A stretch of 64,000 nt of DNA from Cryptomeria japonica (Eukaryota > Streptophyta > Pinopsida > Cupressales > Cupressaceae), in the NCBI RefSeq assembly GCF_030272615.1, contig NC_081415.1, forward strand, positions 507,733,373 through 507,797,372, in the 5' to 3' direction. Under the pieces are notes generated by a model. That model was not told where the DNA came from, did no database searches, and worked only from the letters and a program-made list of their open reading frames with translations. Shown piece by piece: positions 1-11,900 of this stretch. The position numbers and the translations under genes are program-made. Position 1 is the stretch's first letter; every line of letters begins with the position of its first letter.

Positions 1-1868
1 TTTGGTAAGGTGTCCTTAATATTGGTTCAACTCCTAGTAAAATGTGAATAGAAGTTCAGCTCCTGGTAAAATGTCAATAGAAAAATCAAACTTCCTTTTA
101 GGGGGTAAGCCTGGTAATTCGTCCGGAAATACATCTTTAAATTCTTGTAGGAGGGGATATTTTCAAATGTTGGAGTATCTTACTCTTCCTTTTCATCAAT
201 CCAACCATATAGATTAGGTCCCCTTTTGTCCCTTCCTTCTTTAATTACATGGATGATATGGTTTCTATGTTAATAGGTTTAAGCTTTCCTTGTATTTTGA
301 CTCTTCTTCCCCCATCATCCATACATTCAACCACTTTGTTGTAGCAATCCATATTATCTTAGGGATCTTTTAGCCAACTCATCCCAATAATTACATCATA
401 TAATCCTAGGGGAATCACATAAAGATCTACCCTTGTTTCAAATTATGAAAATTGTACCATTGCTCTTGGTCGCTTCCCTATTTTCCTTATCCCCATACCA
501 AACTGTCCATGATTATTCCATTTTTTTAACTTTTAATGCTAATTTTCTTAGTAATTTTGGTGACATGAAACATTTAAATGATCTAGTGTAAATTAGAATT
601 GAAATTGGTTGTTCAAATAGTGTACTCGTAGTTTCCACAAGAACATTTTGAAATCTTGTCCTTCAGTTCCTAACTGCCGCATGAATCCTTTGTTGGGATC
701 TTTGTTGTGGTTTGTTGGCTCTGATTTGACCTTGCATCCTTGGACATTCTCTAGCAAAATGGTTTCCTCTACACTTAAAACACCCACTTGGTAATCCCCA
801 CTTTACTTGATTCCTAGGAGGATCATTCCTTGTTTCATTGAACCTCAGTAGATAAGTTATATCCTATTTCATTGGTCATTTCTATTATAACTACCCTTGT
901 TATTATTGTTTCCAGCCCTCTGATTTTGATAAGGAGGTGGTATTCTTTTAGATGAACTATTCCTTTGATTCTTGTTGAAGTTTGTATTTCCCTTGAATTC
1001 CTGCTTTCTTTTGAATGAATGATTCCTGTTAAAATTTTGCCTTGTTGCTACTAGGACTTGAATCTTCCTTTCTTGTTTTAAATATTTCTCAAGTACCTCA
1101 TTCAAGATTTTAGATCCATGCATGTCAACTTTTTCCCCTATGTTGGTATTTAGCCCCAAATGAACTTCCTAGTTTGACCCTTCTCATCTTTTTGATACAT
1201 GGGTACATACTTTAGCAATTTGGTGAACTTATCCCAATATTGTTGACCTGTCAAGGTCCCTTGTCAAAGATAATAGAATTTTGCCACCTTCTCATCAAAG
1301 AATAATTGTGGTAGTCACCTTTTATGGAAATGGTGAACAAATTGATCCCATGTGATTGTCTCCCTGTTATACCCATTTTGTTCTTTAGTATTAGACCACA
1401 AGTTAGCCGCTTCCCCTTGAGTTGATAGAAACCCCATAATGCCATAGTTATTTCTCTAAAGTCCCAAGTAGTTCAAAGTATTTTTCCATTTCATTCAACC
1501 AATCTTTAGCTCCTTCACAAATTTAATTTCCATCAAAACTAGGTGGGGTAATCTTCTTCAAATCCTTAGATAGATCCAACATATTATTTTCCCTCTTATT
1601 ATCCATCTCATTTACTTGATGGTTGCCAAGGTTTCTATTTTCAGTCTTCCTTCTATTTTTGATGTTTTTATGTCTTTCCCTAAGGTCTTGCATTGATTAT
1701 TCCAAGGAGTTGATCTTATCCCTTTGCTCAATTAACAATTTGATTATAGCTTCAACCCTTATTTCATTATTCCCTTAGTCTTTTTGATTTTCATCATTGC
1801 TAGCTTCCCTTTGCCTCCTAGTAGTGGTGGTACGCCTTCCTCTTCAACTTCCCCATGCCATCTAGGTT
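1..1868 (-). pseudogene. Ty3/gypsy gag-protease, decayed, cut by window edge
   Basis: Read on the minus strand, this is the 5' coding part of a Ty3/gypsy LTR retrotransposon. From right to left I see a retrotransposon gag domain (about 1600-1150, with a WDQFVHHF-like segment and then QQYWDKF), a basic Asn/Lys-rich tail (about 1080-880), a CCHC zinc knuckle (744-782), and the protease C-terminal flank LGLYDVIIG followed by WL (372-412). The knuckle has C-x2-C-x3-H-x4-C spacing, one residue short of the usual x4. Several stops and frameshifts interrupt the frame, so it is not functional. The gag start is probably near 1868, after the primer binding site and a leader. The rest of pol lies beyond base 1. 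Orientation, domain order and the adjacent primer site agree with each other. Confidence 0.85.
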
Positions 1869-2003
1869 TTCCTAAAATTTGAATTTCTTAGTTAGTTCTT
1901 GGTTTAAGATATAACAATATATTCCTACTACTATCAACTACCTTCAACTACTCTATTAGATTGTATAAGTTAAAGTGAGCTCAAGGCCTAGACTTGAACC
2001 TTT

Positions 2004-2015
2004 GCTCTGATACCA
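2004..2015 (-). other. Primer binding site (initiator Met tRNA type)
   Basis: On the minus strand this reads TGGTATCAGAGC, the standard plant LTR-retrotransposon primer site complementary to the 3' end of initiator tRNA-Met. It lies 2 nt inside the LTR end at 2018 and upstream of the decayed gag, as expected for a minus-strand element. Confidence 0.85.
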
Positions 2016-2017
2016 CA

Positions 2018-2333
2018 TGTAATGTCCCACTTATCTTAACCCAAAAATATCACTATTTTTTATTTATTTATTTACATATTTACTTATCTTTGGTTCAATA
2101 GCATACACATATACTTCTATCCAAATGAGAGAGGAATCCATCCAACCGAGATGGGCATCTAACCATATATGCTAGGCATTTGTCCATATGGGACAAGAGT
2201 TCATATATCTAATTTGGGATAGGCATCTACCCAAGCGGGGTACGAATCTATTCATAATAATAGGGAATGCTCTGGCCATAGACTTAGACTCATCGGGACC
2301 ATCTGGGTCCTAAGTTACTCTCTAAATATTACA
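2018..2333 (-). repeat. 5' LTR of the leftmost gypsy element (right end uncertain)
   Basis: The LTR ends (minus strand) in GGGACATTACA directly before the primer site. Its other end is not certain. A TGTAAT start preceded by a purine run TAATAGGGGAG lies at 2333, giving a 316-bp LTR. That purine run is also half of an imperfect inverted repeat (CACTCC/GGGGAG), and the following sequence to about 3200 looks like LTR filler, so the true LTR may be longer. No second copy is inside the window to settle this. Confidence 0.45.
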
Positions 2334-4419
2334 CTCCCCTATTAGGAGTGCACCGAGGTCGCCATCCTTAGGAGTATATGAAATAATTAAATAAGCTTAA
2401 GTCTTGCCTTTGAATTCGACCTAAAGCCTTCGAAAGATAAGAAAATCCATATGGGATTCCTTCCAAGTATGCATCGAGTTAACTTAATCTTTCATTTGTA
2501 TTATCTAGACCCCTTTTGATTAAATGACTATACTGCTTCCAAAATCTAACAACTCGTCCTTAACCAAATCCTAATCCCCATCCTCGAACACTTGAGTATT
2601 ATGGACAACTCCATCCCTAGACTGCCTACATACCCGTTTCAACATAGGATCAAGGCGTAAAGTATGTAGTTTTGGTTTCTATCTATGTTTGATGTAAAGT
2701 GTTTGGTGGGTACGCAACCCTTTCTAGGGCCAATGTCCTAGACATTTTCTCTATAGTTGCTACCCACGATGGTAATTATATAGAAAAAGGGCTTAAGGTG
2801 ACCCTCTGCTTATGGCCTATAATAACTAATTCCTATTTCCTATTTCCTATTATTTACACCACCCTTGACCCATTATCATCCATGGAATTTTCATCAAGAT
2901 AGATAATTTCCAAAATCGTCACACACACCCAAACCCTAATGGAGTTTTCTAAGGTTTAATTGATGAATGTTAGTTCATTTTAAATTTATCTTTTTAGTTT
3001 ATTGATCTAAGGGTTATTAACCACCCCTTGGATTTTAACTTCCAAATGACCCTTATTTTTACCTAGCGATTTATAGGGACAAAGTCACAGACACCGTTGT
3101 TGCAACTTTATTAGGCGTTAAGTGCAGTAATTCAACACAATGACATTACCTGTAAGCGCGACCTAGAGGCACCTTAGATATCGAACACTACTAATTTTTT
3201 GGTTTCATCTCCGCTTATTTAGTTCTCTAATTAGGAATTCTACTATAAATTCATGAAAGCTTAAGTAAAGAATTATACTAAAACAAATATGAAAATGAAA
3301 TCATTACATGCAAAGAATTATTGCTTGAAAATTAAAACTAAGATATAAATTTTTACGTAATTGAAAGGAACATTAATTGAGAATGAAAATAAACAAATCA
3401 ACTACTTAGAAAATATTATTTCTTGAAAAGGAAAGACTTTTAAATCTAACTTCCTAAAAGGTAACTTTGCATAATAAACAAACAAATATTCAACTTCTTG
3501 AATTGAAGGAAATTTCAACTAAACATTAATTCACATCGTTTGGAATACATAAATTGTTTTAAAGAAAACTATGAAACTAAGTACATTTAATTGGAAGGTT
3601 AATTCTTTTAATCCTTAATACTTGCACTAAATGAAGGATACTAAATGGTATTTTGGATGACCGATAATAATAAAGAACTTAAGTGTTTTAAAAGTATTGA
3701 TTGTCTATTGAAAAAAAAGAAGTATTGAATGTCTTGAAGGAAATCTATTTACTATTAGAATTTATTTGAGACTAACTAGTGATACTTGATGAAAAGAACA
3801 AATACTTTGGAATAAGTTCATTTGTTTTAACTTGTGCAAAGCTTTCCAAAGTGCATCATTGATGCAATTATCATTTTCCTTTCTTTTTGTTTTCTTAAAT
3901 CAAACTAATTTATTTTATAAGGAAATTTAACTGTGATATCAATATCCTAAGATAAATTTATTCAAGGTAATGGGTCTCTTAATGTTTAGATTTAAATTTA
4001 TAAAACAACTTAAAATATAATTTTAATAATGTAGATAAATTCTTCCTTTTTTTTAATTTATCAAAATTTGTTTATAAAGCAACATAAAAATATCAATTTT
4101 AATGATATAAATAAAATTTGATTATTGAAAACAACTTACAATATAAATTGAATTTATAATATAAATTAATTTAAATAAATTTTTTGATCAATTAATGGTA
4201 CTTTTATTAATAGTATCAAAATTACATTTGCAGCATATCAAAAAGCAATGTTCATGACATGCACACAAAATTTATCACAGAGCTTTATTAGAGTCCCCCT
4301 CCTTTAACAGATAAATCAAAATGTCAAATATCCCCCATCTACTATATGCTACCGATATATCTATAATAATGTACAATTACAAATACAAAATATTGGTTGC
4401 AAGATGAAAAAACAAAATA
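2334..4419. other. AT-rich interval without recognised gene
   Basis: No coding region is supported here. The part up to about 3200 may be the rest of the LTR to the left. From 3240 to 4400 the sequence is strongly AT-rich, with many short homopolymers and no open frame of interest. Confidence 0.5.
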
Positions 4420-5022
4420 GAAACAGACCAGGCTATTTTGCATCTACTTTTTCCTTGCCTTTCCCACTTGCATTCCAACCTCCCTCTAGCAGCTCGTCAG
4501 GATCATCAATGTTATTGTTGTCTTTAGGTAGACACTTGATCCACAGTGTTCACTGCAACTTCTTCTTCTTTGAGCCCCTCGAGCGGCCACGTTTTCATTT
4601 GGATGATGAAGCCCCGTCTGAGATCGGATATTTCATCTCATTTGGGCCCTATTTCTCCATTTTGTGGTTCAACTCATGCCTCTCCCATGCCATCAAGTAC
4701 TCTTTGACCTCATACATTCCTATTTGTGTAGAGGCTCGATTGACCTCCTTATTTCAATTTGAGCTCCATAAAAGATATGGGCATAGAGGAGGTCAAAATT
4801 CACTGACATGGAGCCAAGAGACATTCGAGCATACAAAGCTCGCACCATCACGTGTCATCTTCAAGAAACTGTCAAGGCCTCCACACCACTCCTCATGGAT
4901 GTAACCATGCACAATCCATTCTACCTTCTCCTTGTCTTCAAGATCGAAACGACAAGCCGCAAACATGGACGCAATATCGGTATTAGTGCAGTATTTGAAC
5001 TGTGTCCGCAGATATTCCTCTC
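4420..5022 (-). pseudogene. Unidentified coding-like fragment, C-terminal part
   Basis: The minus strand shows a protein-like frame that continues from 22546-22720, across the whole E1 insertion. It has an acidic and aromatic segment (4800-5015) and then, after frameshifts, a lysine/arginine-rich tail with RGSKKKK (about 4560-4590) and a Gly/Lys-rich end. In-frame stops occur near 4799 and 4655. I do not recognise the family. The basic tail would suit a nucleic-acid-binding protein such as a transposase or gag, but that is inference. The plus-strand frame at 4404-4904 is a shadow of this fragment. Confidence 0.45.
5018..5022. repeat. Left target-site duplication of E1
   Basis: CTCTC immediately before the left LTR. 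The matching copy at 22546-22550 is CTCCC, so four of five bases agree. This fits an old 5-bp duplication with one later substitution. Confidence 0.6.
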
Positions 5023-6205
5023 TGTAATGTGGTGAAAAGGTGATGAGAGGAGATCAAGTGGAAAGCTTAACCCTCCTCAAGAAAGGAGTGAAAGTTTCAC
5101 AAATGATTCCCTTCAACTTCTCACGCACATTACATTTAAAAGAGGGGTGGTTGAATTCACTAGATCCAATCTCAATGGAAAGAGATTGAATGCTAAATGA
5201 ATTGATAATGAATTTGGAAAGTAAAGTAACCCTCTTTTAAAATAGACAAGTTGAATTAAGTGAATTGAAACTAAGCATGAAGATGAAAAAGAAATGATTA
5301 TATCTTAAGATAAAGATGTGGGATGAATATGTGCACTTGGAATTAGAAGTAAAATGTCAAGACAAAGCTCCCCTACAAATTTGAGAAAAAGTTGTCGGGA
5401 CTGGGTTGAAAGTGTACGCGATCCTCTGAAAAATCCGCGTACCAAAAAGGGTTCTTTTCGCCTCCGAAAACGAAGCCTAAACTTGCAGTTATAGTTGCGC
5501 ACTTGCAACCACAGAAAAGAGGGGAAATGTTGTTGGGATTGGGGGTTTTCCTTCAAGTCAAACCTCGGTTTGGAATTAACCAAATAATGAAAAATACTTG
5601 CAAGTAAGTGAAAGGAAATGTTTGAAGTAGAATTAACCTCAAGAGAGGATGCAATTTAAATGTATAGAGTTGTTTGAAAGGATGTGTGGAATATAATGTC
5701 TTGAATGTTGAAAGGGATCTCCTCTTCAATGGTTGAATCCTTGACTTGAATGCAACATATAGCCTTGGAAGGGAGACTTGAGATGCTCAATGGATGCTTG
5801 AATGCTTGAATTCTTGCACTTGATTTCTCTTATCATCGACTAACTTGTTAAACTTAATTTCACTTATGCAAACAGGAGGGGAAATGCTCCTTATATACTT
5901 GCCAATTAGGGTTTTTTGACTGATTTTCCATCTTAGGCCGACATAGGAAAACATTTTTCCGCTCCCAATTGAAAATCCCAATGCAGGATTAGGTCAAGGG
6001 AGGCCCAAAATAGGGCAAGGACAGGGGTGCCATGCCCCTATCCTATCCTAATTTAAGACAGGCGGAGACAAAGAGCAGTGTGGGGTGCAAGTTTTAGGTG
6101 TTTTGAGCATGTCTTGGGTCTCCAGTTAGGCTTAGGGATTCATCTGCTAATGCGAAGACCCAAATGCGGTCAAAAATTGCAAGGTCACAATTTTATGACG
6201 CTACA
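5023..6205 (-). repeat. E1 3' LTR (left copy)
   Basis: On the minus strand it starts TGTAGCGTCAT and ends CATTACA. It matches 21368-22545 along its full length with substitutions and short indels. It includes a minus-strand TATA box TATATAAGG (5889-5897), in the orientation expected for the element's own promoter. Confidence 0.85.
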
Positions 6206-6220
6206 TTTAGCCCCCACTTT
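6206..6220 (-). other. E1 polypurine tract
   Basis: On the minus strand AAAGTGGGGGCTAAA lies directly before the 3' LTR start TGTAGC. This is the expected position and composition for the plus-strand primer of reverse transcription. Confidence 0.7.
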
Positions 6221-6999
6221 AACGAGAGTATAAGTGTACGCCAATACTACCGGTAAAGTACAAAGAACCGAGATTGAAATACTTTCACCACGTCAAGGAG
6301 GCAAGATACACCAAGCCCCCAGTGGACTAGGGATCTTACGACTTCAATTGACAAAGTAAAAGGGAAGATCAAAAGGGAGAGAACCATGATTGAAAGTAGC
6401 AAGGTCCCCCTTAGTATGAGTCATGAAAAGCAAGGACAACAAAAATTACAAAATAAAGCCAAGTTCACTAAGTAAATTTAAGTATCAAGAAGGAAAATAT
6501 GAGCGGAGTGTATGCCCCCATGTTAAAGCGAGTGTGCACGCCTTATTGGGATCGATTTATTTAAGGTAGGATACACCCAAGAGAGAAAGAGTGGGAGCAC
6601 ATTATCGCAAGGATTTAGCCCCTAATCAAGGAATAAACCCAAGGATAATGAACACAAAACACAAAGCATGAGGTGGTTTCGCTTTCCTCGAGGTTAGTAT
6701 GTTGTATGATAACTCATGTATACGATCTATATATGCATAGAATAGTCGTCATTCCCCAAAGAAAGGAAACCGCCTTGGAAGAAAGGGAACACATGTGTCT
6801 TTTGAGTCAACATGAAAGAGCCAAAAGAGATCTCAATGCTTTGCATTGTCCTCAAGTAGACATCACTAGGGACAACAAATAGAAGAACATGGATACAAAT
6901 AGAAGAATACTCACAAAAGAGAAAGAAAAGAGAGAGAGGTAGAGGATCTACGATGCTAATGTAGCTATTCTAGCATGACATCCACCTCTTGATATTGTT
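6221..6999. other. E1 3' internal region, no gene seen
   Basis: Lies between the polypurine tract and the proline-rich minus-strand remnant. It holds short degenerate direct repeats (GAGTGTGCACGCC at about 6527 resembles GAGTATAAGTGTACGCC at about 6225). I cannot support a coding frame on either strand. Confidence 0.4.
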
Positions 7000-7786
7000 G
7001 ATCACTATTTCAGAAAGGCGAGAAACACACTAGAGGAGCGACATCGAGCACAACACATGGAGCTATCACAAGATCCAAACAAGGACTATGCTCATGTGCT
7101 AAGTCTCTTTGTTCGCTTTGAGGAGCTAGGATTAAGGCTTTTGAAAATTCTACAGATAAATGTGTGTCAACATCAACATATTCATAGTCACTATCAGAAG
7201 CATTAGGAGTTGTATTTTCGTCATGAATAACATTTTTCGCTTATTTCTTCATCAAGATTTATAGAAAAAGGAGCTCGAACATGATTAGAAGTAAAACCAT
7301 CACATTTTTTTTGCAACTTATGATTCGGAGATTTAGGTTCAACATCTTGCTTGGAGAAAAGGGAATCATGTCAAATGTTGGAGTTTTGGGAGATTGAATA
7401 TTAGCTCGAGCACGACGCTTTCGTCGGTGTTCTCTCGCACAATGATTCCGTCGAGTCTTAGCGGAAGGCTAAGAAGAAGGAGAATATTGGTTGAAGGAGG
7501 AATGTTTTCCATCTTTGATAGTTGGAGGTTTAGGTTGAGCAAGAGGAGAGGAAAGTATCTTCTCTCTATAAGAGCAAGGAGGCAAAACTACACCATATAA
7601 AGGAGGAACGCTTGGTGTAGGAAGGAGACCAGGTCCATCATGAGGAGGAGGTATAGGTCTAACCTTAGGAGGAACATTATTGTTATTCTTAGGAGAAGGC
7701 ATAGTTTCATCCATAGGAATAGGTTGGGAATCTTCCTTAGGAGGAAGATTAGTTCTATCCATCAAGGGAAGTGTTATGCCTAGCAT
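7000..7786 (-). pseudogene. E1 sense-strand proline-rich coding remnant
   Basis: The minus strand has a coding-like stretch starting near 7786. It is rich in proline (for example NNNNVPPKVRPIPPP) and is followed, past a stop near 7470, by a very basic segment HRRKRRARAN (about 7410-7440). After frameshifts comes an acidic tail with ASDSDYEYVDVD (about 7170-7205). It sits downstream of gag-protease and before the 3' LTR in the sense direction. I do not recognise a domain. It could be a vestige of pol or a family-specific extra protein. Stops and frameshifts make it non-functional. Confidence 0.4.
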
Positions 7787-7850
7787 ATCTATTTCCTCGT
7801 TAGTCTCCTTGAGTCAAAATTTGGGTCCCCTTTGTTTTCCTTTTTGTTTT

Positions 7851-8150
7851 TGACCTCGAAACTCCGGAGTCCCGAGGTCCATTTTTGTTTTTGACCTCGG
7901 AACTCCAGAGTCCCGGAGTCTCGAGGTCCCTTTTGTTTTTGACCTCGGAACTCCATAATTCGGGAGTCCCGAGGTCCCTTTTGTTTTTGACCTCGGAACT
8001 CTGGAGTTCCAAGGTCCCTTTTGTTTTTGACCTCGGAACTCCAAAGTTCTGAGGTCCCTTTTGTTTTTGACCTTGTAACTCCAGAGTCCTGGAGTCCCGA
8101 GGTCCCTCTGCTTTTGACCTTGGAACTCCGGAGTCCCGGAGTCCCGAGGT
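7851..8150. repeat. Tandem palindromic microrepeats upstream of antisense unit
   Basis: About six imperfect units of 50-60 bp. Each begins GACCTCGGAACTCC, continues to AGTCCCGAGGTC and is followed by a spacer CCTTTTGTTTTT. The two halves of each unit are complementary (GACCTCG with CGAGGTC, ACTCC with GGAGT), so every unit can form a hairpin. Minus-strand reading frames over this stretch (7800-8044) repeat SSEVKNK and similar peptides, which is an effect of the DNA repeat and not evidence of a gene. Confidence 0.8.
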
Positions 8151-8298
8151 AGGGGCCTTTTTTTTTTTCTGGCTTTGGAACCCTAGACCCCCGGAGTTCT
8201 AGGGTAGGGTGTTCCTTTTGGTCGAGCTTGGAACCTCAGGACCCTGGAGTCCTGAGGTCACGTTTAACGCCTTCGTACGAACGGACTTGGGGGGGGGC

Positions 8299-8307
8299 TA
8301 TAAATAG
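8299..8307 (+). promoter_or_regulatory. TATA box of E1 antisense unit
   Basis: TATAAATAG preceded by a run of G, on the strand opposite to the element's gag. Transcription would start near 8330. A perfect 16-bp palindrome, GGACTTTTAAAAGTCC, lies at 8315-8330 at the expected start region, and another, TTCGTACGAA, lies 18 bp upstream of the TATA box. This precedes a predicted untranslated exon, an intron and the long frame from 8931. Confidence 0.65.
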
Positions 8308-8418
8308 AGATGATGGACTTTTAAAAGTCCATTTGGGCATCCACAGTTTCTCCTCCCTAGCTCCAAGTCGCGAACCTCTGAATTCTCCTTGGCGTTTTCA
8401 GGCATCTTGTTTCACCAG

Positions 8419-8916
8419 GTTGGTGGATTTTATTGCCCTTGTTGTTGGTTTTTAGTTTAGTTTTTCTCCTCGTCTTGTTGTTGGTTTTTGTTTGTTTTTC
8501 TTTGCACTTCGTTTGTTTTCGCGTGCCCTAGTTTTTCTTACTCGGAACCCTAGAGTTTCAGGTAGTTGGTTTTTATGTCCCCGGAACCCCAGAGTTCCGA
8601 GTGGCTGTTTGACCTAACCACGGACCCCTGGAGTTCCAAGTAGCTCTTAAACCTGGAACCCCGGAGTTCCGAGTAACTCTCAACCTGGAACCCTGGAACC
8701 TCAGAGTTTCGGGTGTCTTCTACTTAGGCATAAGCCCAGAACCCTGGACCCCCGAAGTTACAAGATTCCTTTTTGCACCCAACATAAGCCTGGAACCCCG
8801 GAGTTCCAGGCCTTCTTCACTTGTGCCTATCCCGGGACCTCGGGACCCCGAAATCCCGAGGTAAATCAACTTTTATGCTTGTTATCAAAAACTGAGGATT
8901 TGTGTTCTGCTTGCAG
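8419..8916 (+). other. Probable 5'-UTR intron with palindromic microrepeats
   Basis: A candidate donor CAG|GTTGGT at 8418/8419 and a good acceptor TTCTGCTTGCAG ending at 8916 flank 498 bp. The presumed exon 1 (about 8330-8418) has no ATG, and the first ATG after the acceptor is at 8931, 14 bases downstream. The intron from 8540 to 8865 contains at least seven variants of the palindromic motif GGAACCCCGGAGTTCC, related to the array upstream of the promoter. The donor is weak, so the intron is a prediction. Confidence 0.5.
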
Positions 8917-8930
8917 GTTCGAGTGGTTAG

Positions 8931-11900
8931 ATGGACTCATCCTCCAACAAAAAAGGCAAAGAAATTGATATACTCCCAACCACCATGAAATACCATTATC
9001 AAGGACAGGTCTATGTTTCAAAGCTAGAGGATCAAATCAGATGGGTCATAGATACTGAAATTGGCGATATAGAAGTTGAAGATATCAAGGCTCAATTGAA
9101 AAACCTAGTCTGGAGGCCCTCCATCAGAGAATCAAGAGGTCTGACCTAGTTGAAGCTACTGTCTTCCTGCAGTCAGTACAAGCACCAGAATTCATAATGA
9201 CCATTGCCCCATTCTATAACCCATAAACTAGAAAGTGTACAGATGCACAAGGAAAGACAGTCATAGACTTGTCTCCAGATATGCTTGGGTTCGTCTTTGG
9301 AATCCCAACCAGGGAGGAAGTATTTTTGTTGACCAAAGAAGAGGCCTTGAAGGCATGGAATGACAAGACATTAGCTAGTAAGAGGCATATGAATACAAAC
9401 AGGTTAGAAGAAGAAAGAAAGATAGGACTCAAGGCAACGAAGATCCTAAGGGCGGACTTCAATGAGCCTCAAAGAGACTTAATCATCATGCTCAATAGGG
9501 CCTTTGGCAAGCTGGATTGCAAGCATTTTCATCCCTGGATGTTCCAATTCATGAGCACTATTTTAATAGGAAAACAATATTTTGATTGGTTGCTTGACAA
9601 TATCTGCAAACAAATGAAAGAAGTTCAACATATTCAAAAGTTCTTTTTCACGTCATATGTCATCTAGGTAGCTGCTAGAGCTAGAAATTTTCTAGGACTA
9701 CATGCAGAAGGTCAATTGGGAGAGGAGGAAGGACATAAGAAGATATGGGAGTATTATTCCCAACTCACTCTAGCCAATGCAAAGTCACATTTCAAGAGAG
9801 TTAATGATGCCCTTGTTTTCCCAATAATAATCAAATTAATAGGGGATGCAGGATACCAGATTAGCCTAGAGGCTATGGCTATCATCCGAGAGTGGGCGTG
9901 TTGGTTCACCCAAAACCCACGCTCCACTTACATCAGGGTTAGTGGATTCACAGGGAACCCAATGTTGTTGCCTTGATATTGTAATGATAGGATAATTTTG
10001 CTGGAATATGAAAGGCAACTTGAAGGCCTCCAGTCACTTCTGTCATCAAAGCATAAAACAGGTATTGATTTCTCAGTATCTATTGGGTACTTTGCATGTT
10101 CTAAGATACAAGTAGAAAAGTTGGCAGGACAAGAGCTTCAAGATTTAAACTTGAAGGAATATGATCATGCTAGGGAATTTTATGATCCCTACGGGAAACT
10201 TAAGCAAGTTATGCCTAAGGCATATGAGGGGCACAGGCCCAACTTGGAGGACTTTTGGGCCAACTTGCAAGACAGTTTTGAGGTTAGGGAGAAGAACTAT
10301 AATAGGTTATCTGTGTCACAGGTGAGAGATTTTGGAATCAAGACTAACCTCCCCAAAGATCTTAGGGATGATGGCGACTTACTTGATCCAGCTTATAGGG
10401 AATTAGGGATAGATAAAAGGCCCCTCTCCCCAATAAAATGGTATGCAAGTGAAGACACAAATATGGAGAAGGTCTCTCAAGTGGTCATCAACAGGACCAA
10501 GAAATGGTTATGCTAGAGGGTAAGGCCTAGCATCTCAAAGGAGAAAGAAAAGGAACCCACTTCAGGGGTACCTCAGTCAAGGGGCCGTAAGGAGTACGCT
10601 CGAAAGACAAGGTTAGCCTCGAGGAAAAATACATCCACTGATCCAGGTGAAGAAGACAAACCTCAAGAAAGCACTGAGGACTTACTGAAGAAACTCCAAG
10701 AAAAGATGGAGTCTGAATTATTAAAGAAGGCCGCGAACCTGGGAGTGACCGATGGATTGGGAGTGGTACCACTTGCCAAAGTTCTCCCACCGAGGACCGC
10801 TATTGGGAACATTGAAGGAGAGGATACCCAACAACAAGAAGAAAATATAGAAGCTACTGAGGAGATACCCGCTCAACCACCTTCAACAAATGCCCCAAAT
10901 TCTCTAGGAACCAGTGCCCCTACACCACCACTAGTTAATATATCCGTAGGGTAACCCGAAGTGCAAGGCTCTAGGTCTACCACTGAAGGAATGAAAGTTA
11001 GAAACATCAAGTCTGATTTGGATTAGGAGGAAGAGGATCTTGAGCAACAATGACCGCTAGAAGGCGAACAAGAAGGGGATGAGGCAGAAGACATATTGAA
11101 TGAAAGACTGATTCTAACCCCTCAAGATCAAGAGGACCTTCTTAAGGATATAGCAGTCGGGCAAGGGGAAACAAAGGCAAGTGATGAAGAAATGGAATTT
11201 AATGAGAAGGTCAGTGGCAAGCTGGGAGAGTTACACAAGCAACAAGCTCTCCAAACCAATTTAGCTCGTCAAGTTATACCACCTCAAGACCCCGGGCAAA
11301 CAGAAGTGGAGGAGCAGGCATAGGTTCATGTTATAACTGCGGATATAGTGTCACATCAAGGTGACAAGGATGAAGATATACCACAATGGCTGAAATTTAC
11401 CTTTGGGAAGAAAAAGAGAAAAGCAGAGCTCCCTAAGGTCACTCTACAACAGGTAATCACTGAGGAGCCACCAAAGGCTAAGAAGCTGAAAACTGTTCAT
11501 CACCTATCGAAAATTAGTTCCAGTGAAGTGATTGCAGATCTGGCAGTTCCATCTCAGGCCGAGGGACAAGCTTCTCCCAAATACCAAATATCATAGATAA
11601 ATTTGGGCAAACAAACTAGGTGGGGGAAGTTAGATACTTTGGAGTTAGCCACAAGCGTCGTCAGAGGACGTGTAGAGAAGGAGCATACTTCGAACGTGGA
11701 ACTCAAAGCACAACTAGGACAATATAAGCAGCTGCTAATTGAAATGAGCAAACCCTTAGACTCATGCAGAACTAATGACTTGCCTTCTACCTCATCGCTG
11801 CCAGAAGAAGAAGTAAAAGCGTTAGTGGAGGTGAGGCGAGTGGCAGCTGCAGCCAAGTCATGGGCCCAAGTAAATACGACCAAAATAAGATTATTTTTGC

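Noticed and set aside
2004-2015. tRNA gene fragment
   Set aside because: The match to the initiator tRNA end is a primer binding site next to an LTR. No tRNA body follows.
4404-4904. 166-codon plus-strand frame
   Set aside because: Opposite strand to a better coding-like frame that continues across the E1 insertion.
7800-8044. Minus-strand frames with repeated SSEVKNK-type peptides
   Set aside because: They are translations of a DNA microrepeat and differ between frames without a start or conserved context.
9269-9667. Separate small genes within 8931-12481
   Set aside because: The pieces are all in one frame and separated only by single stops, so they are one decayed frame.
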